Source of the DNA: Pedobacter sp. HMWF019
Lineage (GTDB): Bacteria; Bacteroidota; Bacteroidia; Sphingobacteriales; Sphingobacteriaceae
Length of the DNA stretch: 64,000 nt
Direction: 5' to 3'
Assembly (NCBI RefSeq): GCF_003061025.1
Contig: NZ_QAIL01000086.1
Coordinates: forward strand, 1 to 64,000
The notes under the pieces were generated by a model, which was not told where the DNA came from, ran no database searches, and saw only the letters and a list, made by a program, of their open reading frames with translations. Below are positions 17,839 to 26,905 of the stretch, piece after piece. A program made the translations under genes and the position numbers. Numbering within the stretch: position 1 is the stretch's first letter; each line of letters begins with the position of its first letter.

Positions 17839-18045
17839 TTAGATTTTTTCTGCTTTAAAGCCTGCTTTATCCAGTATATTAATCACCTCCGGAGCACTCG
17901 CACTTCCTTCAACAGTCAATACTTTATCTGCACTATCTACATCTACTTTCCAGGATTGGACAGTATTGAGATCATTTAAAAAAGGGGTTACAGTTGCTAT
18001 ACAACCACCACATTTTATATTGGTTTTGAATTTTAATGTTTCCAT
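17839..18045 (-). CDS. copZ: Copper chaperone, HMA domain (CopZ-like)
   Basis: A 68-residue single heavy-metal-associated domain with the metal site I-K-C-G-G-C-I-A (Cys12, Cys15) and the usual beta-alpha-beta-beta-alpha-beta length. Proteins of this type carry Cu(I) to the P-type ATPase in the cytoplasm. The gene is 18 bp downstream of copA and 2 bp upstream of the regulator gene. The central pair is C-G-G-C rather than the more usual C-x-x-C preceded by M-T, which could tune affinity. Confidence 0.88.
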   Translation of the reverse strand: METLKFKTNIKCGGCIATVTPFLNDLNTVQSWKVDVDSADKVLTVEGSASAPEVINILDKAGFKAEKI

Positions 18046-18063
18046 ATTTTATAAAGTTAATGA

Positions 18064-20298
18064 TTAATTCAATTTTGCTAGTTTTAAACGTATACTATTA
18101 CTCACCACAGACACAGAACTGAGCGCCATAGCTGCACCAGCAATCATCGGGTTCAGTAAAAAGCCATTTACAGGGAACAATACACCAGCTGCAAGCGGGA
18201 TACCAATCACATTGTAAATAAAAGCCCAGAATAAATTCTGCCTGATGGTTTTAACCGTCTGCTTTGACAAACGTAATGCTTTAGGTATTTGCTGTAAGTC
18301 TGAGGAAATCAATGTCATTTTTGCTACATCTATAGCAATATCAGAACCTTTTCCCATAGCAATAGAGACATCTGCCTGGGCGAGGGCCTGGCTATCATTG
18401 ATACCGTCTCCCACCATAGCCACCACTTTACCTTCTTTCTGCAATTGTTGTACAAATGCTGCTTTTTCCGAAGGCAATACCTCCGCTTGATAGTGGGAAA
18501 TACCTGCCTGTGCGGCTACTGCAGATGCCGTTAGTTGGTTATCTCCAGTAAGCATATAAACCGTAATGCCCTGATCCTGCAAAGTCTTCACCGCAGCTGC
18601 AGAACCTGCCTTAATCTGGTCTGCAATAGAGATAACTGCATGTACCTTGCCCGCCCCACCAAAATATATAATCGTCTGAGGCCCGCTGCCTAATTCCTTG
18701 ATTTTTTGAGACAAGTCATAAGGTAATTCAAGTTTAAATTCAGTTAAAAGACGATGGCTTCCTGCAAAATAATTCTCTCGGCCAAATATGCCTTGTACAC
18801 CTTTTCCTGTCAGGCTCTCAAAACCAGACAAATCAATATCACCCTGCACCTGCTGATTCAGATAGCGCACAACTGCCTCAGCCAGAGGATGCTCAGATTG
18901 TTTTTCTAAAGCCAGGAAGATCCGTTCCAGTTCCATCTTGTTATTCAAAGCTTCAGCCGACCAGACCAACCCTGTAACTTCGGGCTTACCCTCAGTAATG
19001 GTACCCGTTTTATCCAGTAAAATTGCATTTACTTTGTAAGCCGACTCCAGGGCCTCTGCATCTTTAATGAGGATTCCATTTTCAGCACCTTTACCAATCC
19101 CCACCATGATAGCTGTTGGCGTGGCTAAACCAAGGGCACACGGACAAGCAATGACCAGTACAGTAACCATAGCCATTAAGCCATGGGTAAAACCTGTAGC
19201 GCCACCAAAAATCATCCAGGCGCCAAGCGTAAGTATCGCGATAAAAATGACCACAGGAACAAATATACCTGCAATCCGGTCAACCAACTTCTGCACCGGC
19301 GCTTTAGAACCTTGTGCATCCTGTACCAGTTTAATAATTTGGGCCAGCATGGTCTCTTCACCTACCTTTTCCGCCTGAAACAGAAAACTCCCTTTCTGGT
19401 TAATAGTTCCTGCGAATACCTTTGCTCCTGTTTCTTTCAATACCGCAACAGGCTCTCCTGTAATCATGCTTTCATCTACATAAGAACTCCCATCATAGAG
19501 CACGCCGTCAACCGGAATTTTTTCTCCAGGGCGCACCCTAAGTTTATCCTCTTGACGGACCTGAGCCACAGGCACTTCCTGCTCACCTGCCTCCGTAATC
19601 AAATGAACTGTTTTAGGCTGTAAACCAATTAGTTTCTTAATCGCAGTTGAAGTATTAGATTTAGCATTTTCCTCCAATAATTTACCCAGCATGATAAACA
19701 CGATTACTACCGCAGCAGCTTCAAAATAAACATGTGGGTGCAGCCCTCGGGAATGCCAAAAATCAGGATAAAAAGTATTGAATACACTAAATAGCCAGGC
19801 AATACCCGTACTTAAAGCTACCAAAGTATCCATATTCGCCATTCCGTGTTTGGCTTGCTTCCAGGCATTGACAAAGAAGTTTTTGCCAAACACAAAAAGA
19901 ACAGGTGTCGACAGTACCAGCATCATATAATTAGCATACGGCATATCCATCAGAAACATACCAATAATGACCACGGGTAATGCCAGTACAGCCGCAGCAA
20001 TTGTTCGTTTTTTTAAAGCGCTATAGTTTTCAGACTGCAAGGCCTCCTGCTTCTCTTTTGCGCCCTCCACATCCAGGATAAGATCATAACCTACAGACTG
20101 CACGGCGGTTTTAAATGCTTCAGGTTCGGTTTCCTGTGGATAATAATTTACCTTAACCTGTTGCGTAGCATAATTGACCTCTGCTCCAGTAACTCCTGGC
20201 AATGCCGCGATAATAGACTGTACGCTAACGGCACATCCTGCACAGGTCATACCCAGTACAGGAAGTGATAAAGTTTGTATAGATGCGTGCTCCGACAT
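18064..20298 (-). CDS. copA: Cu(I)-exporting P1B-type ATPase CopA
   Basis: A 744-residue copper pump. One N-terminal HMA domain carries G-M-T-C-A-G-C (16-22). Eight membrane helices are expected. The transmembrane metal site is C-P-C (385-387), the phosphorylated Asp429 is in D-K-T-G-T, T-G-E-P is near 290, and the hinge is G-D-G-I-N-D-S. The HP motif of P1B ATPases is present as S-E-H-P-L-A. I start at ATG 20298; an upstream in-frame Met at 20346 would add 16 residues and lie upstream of a good -7 box. It exports Cu(I) from the cytoplasm to the periplasm. It forms an operon with the chaperone and regulator genes. Confidence 0.95.
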   Translation of the reverse strand: MSEHASIQTLSLPVLGMTCAGCAVSVQSIIAALPGVTGAEVNYATQQVKVNYYPQETEPEAFKTAVQSVGYDLILDVEGAKEKQEALQSENYSALKKRTIAAAVLALPVVIIGMFLMDMPYANYMMLVLSTPVLFVFGKNFFVNAWKQAKHGMANMDTLVALSTGIAWLFSVFNTFYPDFWHSRGLHPHVYFEAAAVVIVFIMLGKLLEENAKSNTSTAIKKLIGLQPKTVHLITEAGEQEVPVAQVRQEDKLRVRPGEKIPVDGVLYDGSSYVDESMITGEPVAVLKETGAKVFAGTINQKGSFLFQAEKVGEETMLAQIIKLVQDAQGSKAPVQKLVDRIAGIFVPVVIFIAILTLGAWMIFGGATGFTHGLMAMVTVLVIACPCALGLATPTAIMVGIGKGAENGILIKDAEALESAYKVNAILLDKTGTITEGKPEVTGLVWSAEALNNKMELERIFLALEKQSEHPLAEAVVRYLNQQVQGDIDLSGFESLTGKGVQGIFGRENYFAGSHRLLTEFKLELPYDLSQKIKELGSGPQTIIYFGGAGKVHAVISIADQIKAGSAAAVKTLQDQGITVYMLTGDNQLTASAVAAQAGISHYQAEVLPSEKAAFVQQLQKEGKVVAMVGDGINDSQALAQADVSIAMGKGSDIAIDVAKMTLISSDLQQIPKALRLSKQTVKTIRQNLFWAFIYNVIGIPLAAGVLFPVNGFLLNPMIAGAAMALSSVSVVSNSIRLKLAKLN

Positions 20299-20317
20299 GA
20301 TTTTAAATTTTATATCA

Positions 20318-20325
20318 CAAAGATA
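20318..20325 (-). promoter_or_regulatory. -7 promoter element of the copA operon
   Basis: On the minus strand this reads TATCTTTG, a perfect match to the Bacteroidota -7 consensus TAnnTTTG, 20 nt before the copA ATG. No TTG sits 19-21 nt upstream. This would fit a promoter that needs an activator, such as the HMA-AraC protein of the same operon. Confidence 0.6.
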
Positions 20326-20367
20326 CCACCTCAAAACTGCCCGCACTTACATCCTGTTGCGGTATTT

Positions 20368-21303
20368 TTATATAATTAGAATAGCTCCTAACGCAGCCAT
20401 AGAGATAAATAACCATAAAGAGACCCCCTGGAGCAAAGGCCTGAACCCAACTGATTTGATCACTGCCAAAGACAAACCACTCCCAATGAAGAAAAGTGTT
20501 AACGTAAGGCCAGCTTTAGAGGCCATCAGCAAATAAGGAGTCCAGGGATGAATCTGTGTAAAATAAGTATTAGCCAGCATGGCCATGACAAATAAACCTA
20601 TAAAATAAGGGATTTGAATCTTAGCCTTTGCAGTTTTAAAGAGCATTGCTGTACCTAATGCTACAGGAATGATCCATAGAGCCCTGGCCAGTTTAACTGT
20701 AGTTGCAATTTGAAGGGCTTCATTTCCATATTTACTTGCCGCTCCTACTACAGAGCTGGTATCATGTATTGCAATAGCACACCACATTCCAAATTGAGTC
20801 TGAGAAAGATTAAAAATATGGCCAATTACAGGAAAAATAAATAAAGCCACAGAATTCAATATAAAGACTGTTCCTAAGGCTACAGAAATCTGTTTCTCAT
20901 TGGCTTTCATTACCGGAGAAAGTGCTGCAATAGCACTTCCGCCGCAAATCGCTGTACCGGCAGAGATGAGAAAAGAGGTTTTGGGATTAATTTTCAGGAG
21001 TTTCATGAGCAAATAGCCAAATCCCAGAATACTGGTTATAGAAACAATGGTAAAAAGAAAACCTTCCATCCCTACTTTCATGGCAGTATATACGTTCATA
21101 CCAAAACCTAATCCCACTACAGAGATCTTAAGCAAAAGCTGCGTAGCTTTCTGATTGAAAACCGGTAAAGGATGGTCCGCAATTTGTGCAAAGAAAATCC
21201 CGAGTAGTAAGGCCAATGGTGGAGACATCCAGGGGAGTAAACAGACAATAGCACAGCAGAAATATAGAAATTTCGGAAACGATGGGTGTTGTATAAGCTT
21301 CAT
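20368..21303 (-). CDS. YeiH/UPF0324 family membrane protein
   Basis: A 311-residue integral membrane protein of the UPF0324 (YeiH) family, with about nine to ten hydrophobic helices. Recognisable stretches are L-L-G-I-F-F-A-Q near 33, G-L-G-F-G-M-N near 63, G-T-A-I-C-G-G-S-A-I-A-A near 115, and A-I-H-D-T-S-S-V-V-G-A near 178. Members are often annotated as putative sulfate exporters, but transport activity is not well proven. The LysR-type gene 74 bp upstream on the same strand matches the YeiE-YeiH pairing known from enterobacteria, so control by that regulator is likely. Confidence 0.85.
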   Translation of the reverse strand: MKLIQHPSFPKFLYFCCAIVCLLPWMSPPLALLLGIFFAQIADHPLPVFNQKATQLLLKISVVGLGFGMNVYTAMKVGMEGFLFTIVSITSILGFGYLLMKLLKINPKTSFLISAGTAICGGSAIAALSPVMKANEKQISVALGTVFILNSVALFIFPVIGHIFNLSQTQFGMWCAIAIHDTSSVVGAASKYGNEALQIATTVKLARALWIIPVALGTAMLFKTAKAKIQIPYFIGLFVMAMLANTYFTQIHPWTPYLLMASKAGLTLTLFFIGSGLSLAVIKSVGFRPLLQGVSLWLFISMAALGAILII

Positions 21304-21377
21304 TTTGTTGTTTTTTATGAAGCAAAATTACCTCAGTAAAGCTTTGGAAGCATATTCCTATAACTGATCAGCCATAA

Positions 21378-22271
21378 CTACAGGTTATGCAGCTGCCTGG
21401 AATAGCGCATAAAAATTTCGGCTAAGCCGTCGGCTTTTCCTTTAAGATGAATAAAGTAAAAGTTCCGTTCTATGCTGAGATCCTTTACCTCCACAACCCG
21501 CAATACACCTGTTTGCAGTTCTTTCAAAACAGAATGTATCGAGAGAAAAGCCAGTGCACCAGAGTGGACCAGATAGGACTTAATACTTTCAGTACCACCC
21601 AATTCCATTTCCACTGGAAGATCGGCAAGCTTAATACCAAGTGTTTTCAGCGCGTGATCTATAACTTCAAGTGTTCCAGAGCCCTGCTCCCTAAGGACGA
21701 ATGCATATTGTTGTAACTGCGCCGCTTCCAGTTCTCCTTGCTTGGCCAGCGGATGATCTTTACCACAGACCAGTACGATTTCATCTTTAATAAACTCGGT
21801 GTACTGGATTTCCTGATTTTTTGATTTTCCTTCTACAATACCGAGTTCAATATCTTTGTCGAGCAGGTATTTTTCAATTTGTTCGGTATTGCCGCTAATC
21901 AGCTTAAGCTGAATATCGCTGAATTTCCTCCTGAATTTAGCCAACATGGGCGCAATAACGTATTGCGCGATAGTGGTGCTTGCACCCAGATGCAAACTCC
22001 CCTCCTTTTTATGCACCAGAGCATTCATTTCAAAATCAATGGTTCTGTAAATAGCGAACAAAGTCTCCGCATGTTCCAGCAGCAATTGGCCAGCAGCCGT
22101 GAGCTGTATGTTATTGCCTTTTCTTTCAAACAGTTTATTCTGGTATTGTTGTTCCAGCTCATGGATATGTTTCGTTACCGCTGGCTGGGTAATAAATAAA
22201 GCTGCAGCAGCCTTGGTAAAGCTCAATCTTTTTGCCACTGTATAAAAAACCTCTAACCTGAAATCTGCCAT
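21378..22271 (-). CDS. LysR-type transcriptional regulator
   Basis: A 297-residue LysR-family protein of typical length. N-terminal helix-turn-helix at about residues 1-60 (F-T-K-A-A-A-A-L-F-I-T-Q-P-A-V-T-K-H-I). Linker helix to about 85. Ligand-binding domain at about 90-295 with the two alpha/beta lobes. Closest in layout to the CysL/YeiE type. It is encoded directly before the yeiH-like gene on the same strand, so it probably controls that gene and itself. The ligand is unknown. Confidence 0.9.
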   Translation of the reverse strand: MADFRLEVFYTVAKRLSFTKAAAALFITQPAVTKHIHELEQQYQNKLFERKGNNIQLTAAGQLLLEHAETLFAIYRTIDFEMNALVHKKEGSLHLGASTTIAQYVIAPMLAKFRRKFSDIQLKLISGNTEQIEKYLLDKDIELGIVEGKSKNQEIQYTEFIKDEIVLVCGKDHPLAKQGELEAAQLQQYAFVLREQGSGTLEVIDHALKTLGIKLADLPVEMELGGTESIKSYLVHSGALAFLSIHSVLKELQTGVLRVVEVKDLSIERNFYFIHLKGKADGLAEIFMRYSRQLHNL

Positions 22272-22521
22272 GCGTTTTACGTTGATTCTGACCCAAAAAT
22301 ACGCTTTTTAGAATTCTTTAAGGCTAAATTCACAAAATGGGCGGATCAGTACAATCCCTTCTCCAGGTCCAGCAGCCATTGTTAGTTCCATTATTCTTCT
22401 TCTAATGACAAAACTATTATCCTATTTAAGACCGGACAACCGGAAACTTGACAAGTATTTAAATAATACCCATGAAATCATCGCAATAGTGCTATAAAAA
22501 CACATATTAATTAAATTATCC

Positions 22522-23166
22522 TCACTTAGAATTCTTAGGTAAAATCAAAGCCATATTAACCGCCTCAGCCAACTGTGCATCAAGATCAGCTGCAGTTAGC
22601 AAATTACTCGGAGAAGTAGTCTTTAGTGCAGCGAATCGAGTCACATTTAAATTAGAAGCATCTCTCTTTTCGGATACATGACGGTCTGCCGATCCACTTA
22701 ATTTCAAATAAGAATCATCTTTAATCACAGTATAAAGATCTTGCGCAACCACCTTAACATCAATTTTTGCCTGATTTTCCGCAAAAACCTGGAGTACAGG
22801 AACAGTAAAACAACCACTTGTTTTTACAATAGCATTTTCAGAAGCATCAATCCTCATCAGGTTTTTAACTGTCAGATAAACAAATGACGGCTGGCTACTT
22901 TCAGAACGAATGAATAATTTACTTCCGTTTCTTTTTAAATATACTTTAGCCTCTGACTGGCCAGTTTCCACACGAATTTTCTCCTGGTCCCCCTGTCTTA
23001 GATAAATGGTTACATTTCCTATTACCCTGATCATTGACGTACCAGACACCACAGAAGCTATGGTTGTTTTTGTATTAGCCTCCTGAGCAGAAGTATTAAA
23101 CGCAGAAGAAGTTAAAATAACAGCTGTTAAAGCAGTTGCGAATAAGGTTTTGATAGCAGTTTTCAT
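22522..23166 (-). CDS. Exported GIN-domain (DUF2807) protein
   Basis: A 214-residue exported protein. I start at ATG 23166 (MKTAIKTLF), which gives a clean signal peptide ending N-T-S-A-Q at about residue 29. A Met 23 codons further up adds only a basic tail. The mature part is a right-handed beta-type repeat domain (head GIN/DUF2807) with repeats such as I-R-V-E-T-G, L-F-I-R-S-E and I-D-A-S-E-N-A. Proteins of this family are surface or periplasmic and of unknown function. A shorter-than-usual C-terminus ends in I-L-P-K-N-S-K. It is divergent from the surface repeat gene at 23553. Confidence 0.75.
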   Translation of the reverse strand: MKTAIKTLFATALTAVILTSSAFNTSAQEANTKTTIASVVSGTSMIRVIGNVTIYLRQGDQEKIRVETGQSEAKVYLKRNGSKLFIRSESSQPSFVYLTVKNLMRIDASENAIVKTSGCFTVPVLQVFAENQAKIDVKVVAQDLYTVIKDDSYLKLSGSADRHVSEKRDASNLNVTRFAALKTTSPSNLLTAADLDAQLAEAVNMALILPKNSK

Positions 23167-23552
23167 ATCTGTATGTTTTAAGTTTTTTTTAATTCTCTTT
23201 GTACATAAGACACCCTCAAACCGGGAACGTTTCACCGGTTTTATCGCTATTAGACCAACAGGACTGTAACCATCGACGAACAGTCATATATTCACGACCA
23301 GCTCAGCCTTTTCTTGTTGGCTTCCTCTCAAAATCATCCATGACCAAATAATAAAGTGCTTGATATCTGCAATTTGCCAGAGAAAATTTCACCCTGCTGA
23401 TGAGGCGGCCTCAGAGATCTGCGAGCTTCTTTAGCCCGCCTGATATCGTCTGCCCCGAAGCAGCAACGTGAAATTGTCAATTTTCAAAATTAAAGGAACA
23501 ACCACGTAGGGGTAAAACCTGAGTTTGTTGTCACACACCAAAAATAGAACAA
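23167..23552. other. Divergent intergenic region (386 bp)
   Basis: The region lies between the GIN-domain gene (minus) and a surface repeat gene (plus) and should hold both promoters. I see only a short palindrome at 23401-23413 (TGAGGC-G-GCCTCA) and no clear TAnnTTTG box or other gene. GC content rises in the right half (about 23390-23470). Confidence 0.4.
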
Positions 23553-24575
23553 ATGAAATCTTTACTTTACTACAAACAACCACTATCCTTTCGTTTTAAA
23601 ACCATAGCAAGCGGCATTATAATTTCATTAACCGTGTTTTCACTACAAGCACAAGACCGAAAACGCACCAAGGTACACATTGGGCTGGTCTATCCGGTAA
23701 GCAGTAACGGCAGCAAGGCCGGACTGGACACCAATAACCTTTCCCTGAACCTGATTGCCGGACTATCCGCAGCAGAAGAAGGCGTTGCCGTGGCTGGCCT
23801 GAGTAATATAGTCCGTGATCACTCCAAAGGTATACTGGTTGCAGGATTCTCCAACCACGTTCGTTATTGTGCTGAGGGCACAACAGTATCGGGCTTTCTG
23901 AACTCTTATGGCTCAGGGAAGGGTGTTGCCGTAGCTGGCTTTGCAAATATTTCCGGCGATATGAATGGCCTGCAACTAGCCGGTTTCATGAACAAAGCCG
24001 GTAATACCTCTACCCAGATCTCCGGATTTATGAATATAGCAAAAAAGGTTAAAGGTGCCCAGATCTCTGCCTTTATGAACGTAGCCGACAGCTCGGACTA
24101 TCCAATTGGCTTTTTAAACCTGATTAAAAACGGCGAAAAAAGCATCAGTGCCAGTATAGACGATAACCAAACCTTGCTGCTATCCTTCCGTTCTGGTGGA
24201 AAATTCCTCTATGGAATACTGGGTATAGGGTATAATGTTAAAAATGATAAAGAGGTTTATGCCTTTGAGGCCGGTCTGGGTGCACATTTGCTACATTACA
24301 ATACCTTTCGACTCAATTTGGAGCTGGCTTCAACAGGTCTAACGCGCTTTAAAAGCGAAGGAACCTTTAAATCCTCCATCAGGGTACTTCCAGCCTGGAG
24401 AGTCAGTTCCCGTATAGAGCTTTTCGGGGGCCCGTCACTCAACCTGATCAATGCAGATAGTGAAGAAGGAAGGGACATGGTTCACAGTTACATGAGAAGA
24501 TGGGACAGCAGCAACAGCAGCCGGTTTACCGGGCTTTACCTCGGTTACATCGCTGGAGTACAAGTCTTATTCTAG
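23553..24575 (+). CDS. Outer-surface repeat protein (LA_2272-like repeats)
   Basis: A 340-residue exported protein. Signal peptide about residues 1-33 ending S-L-Q-A-Q. The central part (about 60-195) is built from roughly 20-residue repeats of the form G-x-x-x-A-G-F-x-N, for example L-A-G-F-M-N, I-S-G-F-M-N and I-G-F-L-N. I associate these with LA_2272-type surface repeat proteins. The C-terminal part (about 200-340) looks like outer-membrane beta strands. It shares its repeat and C-terminal layout, and the segment I-G-L/F-L-N-L-I-K-N-G, with the STN-bearing protein at 26905-28668, so the two are paralogs. Function is unknown; surface exposure is likely. Confidence 0.7.
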   Translation: MKSLLYYKQPLSFRFKTIASGIIISLTVFSLQAQDRKRTKVHIGLVYPVSSNGSKAGLDTNNLSLNLIAGLSAAEEGVAVAGLSNIVRDHSKGILVAGFSNHVRYCAEGTTVSGFLNSYGSGKGVAVAGFANISGDMNGLQLAGFMNKAGNTSTQISGFMNIAKKVKGAQISAFMNVADSSDYPIGFLNLIKNGEKSISASIDDNQTLLLSFRSGGKFLYGILGIGYNVKNDKEVYAFEAGLGAHLLHYNTFRLNLELASTGLTRFKSEGTFKSSIRVLPAWRVSSRIELFGGPSLNLINADSEEGRDMVHSYMRRWDSSNSSRFTGLYLGYIAGVQVLF

Positions 24576-24613
24576 TAGCTGGTCCGGATTTTCCAAATAA
24601 ACCTAGAGATCTT

Positions 24614-25273
24614 ATGTTATCAAGAGCAGAAAAAAAAGAGAAGAAAGTCATTAGATTTACATCAGTGTGCACAGGATATCTGCTGATGAAACTCATCTTG
24701 TTCTGTACAGTAAACAGAGACAAGCTCTACAGAAAAAAACGGACCTTACAAAACAGGAATGCCTGGGAGGAGATCATCAAGATTATTGGTCTAACACTTT
24801 TGATGTGCACTTCCATAGTTGAACAAGCCTATCCAAAAGAACTCCGAAAATCTATAATAGAAACTGATGCCTGCACAATTATCTACGAATTGAATTATAA
24901 TGCAGATGGTACCCTATGTAGTAAGGAACCGGTAAAGAGCAGCCTCACCAGGTATTCCGACACCGGTAAAAGAAGAGCGCTAAGTCCCGCGGAAAGAAAA
25001 TACGCCTATGGGCTATTGACCCGGCCAATTGGAAATGATGAATATGAAATCCGCTTGATCGCCTATAAACAATTACCCCTGTATTTAAAAAAATCAGTAA
25101 CAGATCACCAGTACAGAATTTATATAAAGGACCAAGGCCAAGACCATCTGTTAAAAAGGGTTTTTGTGAGTATGGATGAACACTTTCGCTGGTTTCCGAT
25201 GATTCGTTACATAGACCTGATACCCATTCAAAACAGCAATGGAAAAGAAATTTTACAAAGGATTAATATATAA
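24614..25273 (+). CDS. Hypothetical protein, membrane-anchored or exported
   Basis: A 219-residue protein that I do not recognise. I use the ATG at 24614; an in-frame start at 24500 would overlap the preceding gene and produce a low-complexity Q run. Basic residues open the protein. Hydrophobic segments are at about 20-30 and 55-70 (I-I-K-I-I-G-L-T-L-L-M-C), the second resembling a signal or anchor. The rest is a charged globular domain of about 140 residues ending in the C-terminal part L-I-P-I-Q-N-S-N-G-K. The gene follows the surface repeat gene by 38 bp and may be cotranscribed with it. The true start is uncertain. Confidence 0.5.
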   Translation: MLSRAEKKEKKVIRFTSVCTGYLLMKLILFCTVNRDKLYRKKRTLQNRNAWEEIIKIIGLTLLMCTSIVEQAYPKELRKSIIETDACTIIYELNYNADGTLCSKEPVKSSLTRYSDTGKRRALSPAERKYAYGLLTRPIGNDEYEIRLIAYKQLPLYLKKSVTDHQYRIYIKDQGQDHLLKRVFVSMDEHFRWFPMIRYIDLIPIQNSNGKEILQRINI

Positions 25274-25303
25274 AAACCAGGTTCAAAGATACCACAGTAC
25301 AAA

Positions 25304-25334
25304 TTGCTGCAGCAATGAAATTCTGATATCTTTG
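25304..25334 (+). promoter_or_regulatory. Promoter of the sigma-FecR-surface-protein operon
   Basis: TTG (25304-25306), 20-nt spacer, then TATCTTTG (25327-25334), a full match to the Bacteroidota housekeeping consensus. The GTG start of the sigma gene is 17 nt further on, so the leader is very short. The -7 box is the right arm of an 11-bp inverted repeat (25281-25291 and 25327-25337). Confidence 0.65.
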
Positions 25335-25350
25335 AACAACAATTAAAAAA

Positions 25351-25935
25351 GTGGAATTAACTAAAAGCACCAGCCGGCCGGCCCCTAGTCTGTATGATGA
25401 CCAGGCCTTTGAAAAGTTATTCAAAGACCATTACAAAGCCCTGCATGTTTATGTCAATACGATGATCAGAGACGATGAAATGGCAGAAGAAATTGTACAG
25501 AACATGTTTATGAGGTTTTGGGAGAAACGTGAATTGCTAAATATTGACCTTTCTGTAAAAGCATATTTGTACAAATGCGTATACAACGATACCCTGAATT
25601 ACCTGAAACACCAGAAGGTCAAAGCCCGTTACCAGGAACATGCGGCTTTCAGCCTGAACTATAGTGAACCTGCCTCGCATAAGGCAGAATTGAATGAGCT
25701 GGAATGGAAGCTTCAGGAAGCGCTGAAAGACCTGCCTGAACAATGCAGGACTATTTTCCAAATGAGCCGTTTTGAGGAACTAAAATACAGGGAAATTGCA
25801 GAACAGCTTGGACTGTCTATTAAGACAATCGAAAACCAAATGGGAAAAGCCTTAAGGATCTTAAGGTTGAAATTAGTAGATTTTTTAGCCCTTATTTTAA
25901 TAGGGATCATATTTTATAAAGATTTTTTGAATTAG
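25351..25935 (+). CDS. ECF-type RNA polymerase sigma factor
   Basis: A 194-residue ECF sigma factor with a GTG start. Region 2 is about residues 20-90 (F-K-D-H-Y-K-A-L-H-V-Y-V and D-E-M-A-E-E-I-V-Q-N-M-F). Region 4 is about 125-178, with helix-turn-helix Y-R-E-I-A-E-Q-L-G-L-S-I-K-T-I-E-N-Q. The C-terminal 20 residues are strongly hydrophobic, a common feature of Bacteroidota ECF factors of the FecI/RagA-linked type. It is 1 bp upstream of its FecR anti-sigma gene. By analogy it should be released by a signal passed from the outer membrane and then transcribe this operon or a distant target. Confidence 0.9.
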   Translation: MELTKSTSRPAPSLYDDQAFEKLFKDHYKALHVYVNTMIRDDEMAEEIVQNMFMRFWEKRELLNIDLSVKAYLYKCVYNDTLNYLKHQKVKARYQEHAAFSLNYSEPASHKAELNELEWKLQEALKDLPEQCRTIFQMSRFEELKYREIAEQLGLSIKTIENQMGKALRILRLKLVDFLALILIGIIFYKDFLN

Positions 25936-25936
25936 G

Positions 25937-26905
25937 ATGAGCACGACGGACGAACTTTTAGTAAAGTTTTTATTAAACGAAACCAGCACCGAAGAAAACA
26001 CCGAGGTGCAGCAGTGGATAGATCAAGATCCAGCTAACAAATCGTATTTTGAGCATTTTTCCAGAATCTGGGAAACCAGTAAAAGATTGGAACGGACAAG
26101 CACGGTAGATGAGGAAGCAGCATGGTTGAAGTTTAAGGTGAAAACAACAGCAAACAAACCTGAAACTAAGGTAATCCCCTTAAAACAGAAAAACTATGCA
26201 TGGCTGAAAATTGCCGCTGTTTTTCTACTGGCCGCTGGTGCCTGGGGTGCCTGGAGCCTATTTGGTGAGGGATCTTATGTACGTGTAGAAGCAGGCCAGC
26301 AAGTCCTGGTCAAAACTTTGCCGGATGGTTCTGTGCTTACCCTGAACAAACGCTCTGTATTGAGTTTTGTCGGCAACTTTAAAGAGCACCGCAGTATTCA
26401 TTTGCAACAAGGTGATGTATTTTTCAGTGTTACCCCAAATAAGAAAAAACCTTTCATTATAGAAGCCCATAAGGTAGCTATAAAAGTAGTAGGCACCTCA
26501 TTTAATGTAAAACATTCGGGCAAACAAACCGAAGTTATCGTAGAAACAGGTATCGTTAAGGTAAGTTATAAAAATGAGCAGGTAGAACTACATCCGGGAG
26601 AAAAAGTGAGCATATCCGAAGAAAATGATGCCCTGACCAAACAGCAAAACACTGATCAGCTGTACAATTATTACCGCAGCAGATTGTTTGTCCTGCAAAA
26701 TACATCACTCTCTTCTGCTGCGACAACGTTGAACGATGCCTATCAGGCTAATGTGGTTATTGAAGACCCAAAAGTTCAACAACTAACACTAAGTACCACG
26801 TTAAAACTGGACAATTCACTGGATTATAATTTAGGGATCATTTGCAAATCTTTAAATCTTAAAACAACAAGCAGTCAGGGCAAGATCCTGTTGTCCAACC
26901 GCTAA
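25937..26905 (+). CDS. FecR-family anti-sigma regulator
   Basis: A 322-residue inner-membrane protein. Short cytoplasmic N-terminal part (about 1-88) that would hold the sigma factor. One membrane helix at about 93-113 (W-L-K-I-A-A-V-F-L-L-A-A-G-A-W). A periplasmic FecR domain follows (about 120-235, with L-P-D-G-S-V-L-T-L-N and the V-V-G-T-S-F-N-V segment), and a C-terminal secretin/STN-like DUF4974 part (about 250-320). It starts 1 bp after the sigma gene, and its stop overlaps the next start by 1 bp (TAATG). It relays an outer-membrane signal to the sigma factor. Confidence 0.92.
   Translation: MSTTDELLVKFLLNETSTEENTEVQQWIDQDPANKSYFEHFSRIWETSKRLERTSTVDEEAAWLKFKVKTTANKPETKVIPLKQKNYAWLKIAAVFLLAAGAWGAWSLFGEGSYVRVEAGQQVLVKTLPDGSVLTLNKRSVLSFVGNFKEHRSIHLQQGDVFFSVTPNKKKPFIIEAHKVAIKVVGTSFNVKHSGKQTEVIVETGIVKVSYKNEQVELHPGEKVSISEENDALTKQQNTDQLYNYYRSRLFVLQNTSLSSAATTLNDAYQANVVIEDPKVQQLTLSTTLKLDNSLDYNLGIICKSLNLKTTSSQGKILLSNR

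Noticed and set aside
24500-24613. Longer N-terminus for the hypothetical protein at 24614
   Set aside because: It would overlap the end of the preceding gene by 76 bp in another frame and begin with a low-complexity Gln run that mirrors the Ser/Asn codons of that gene.
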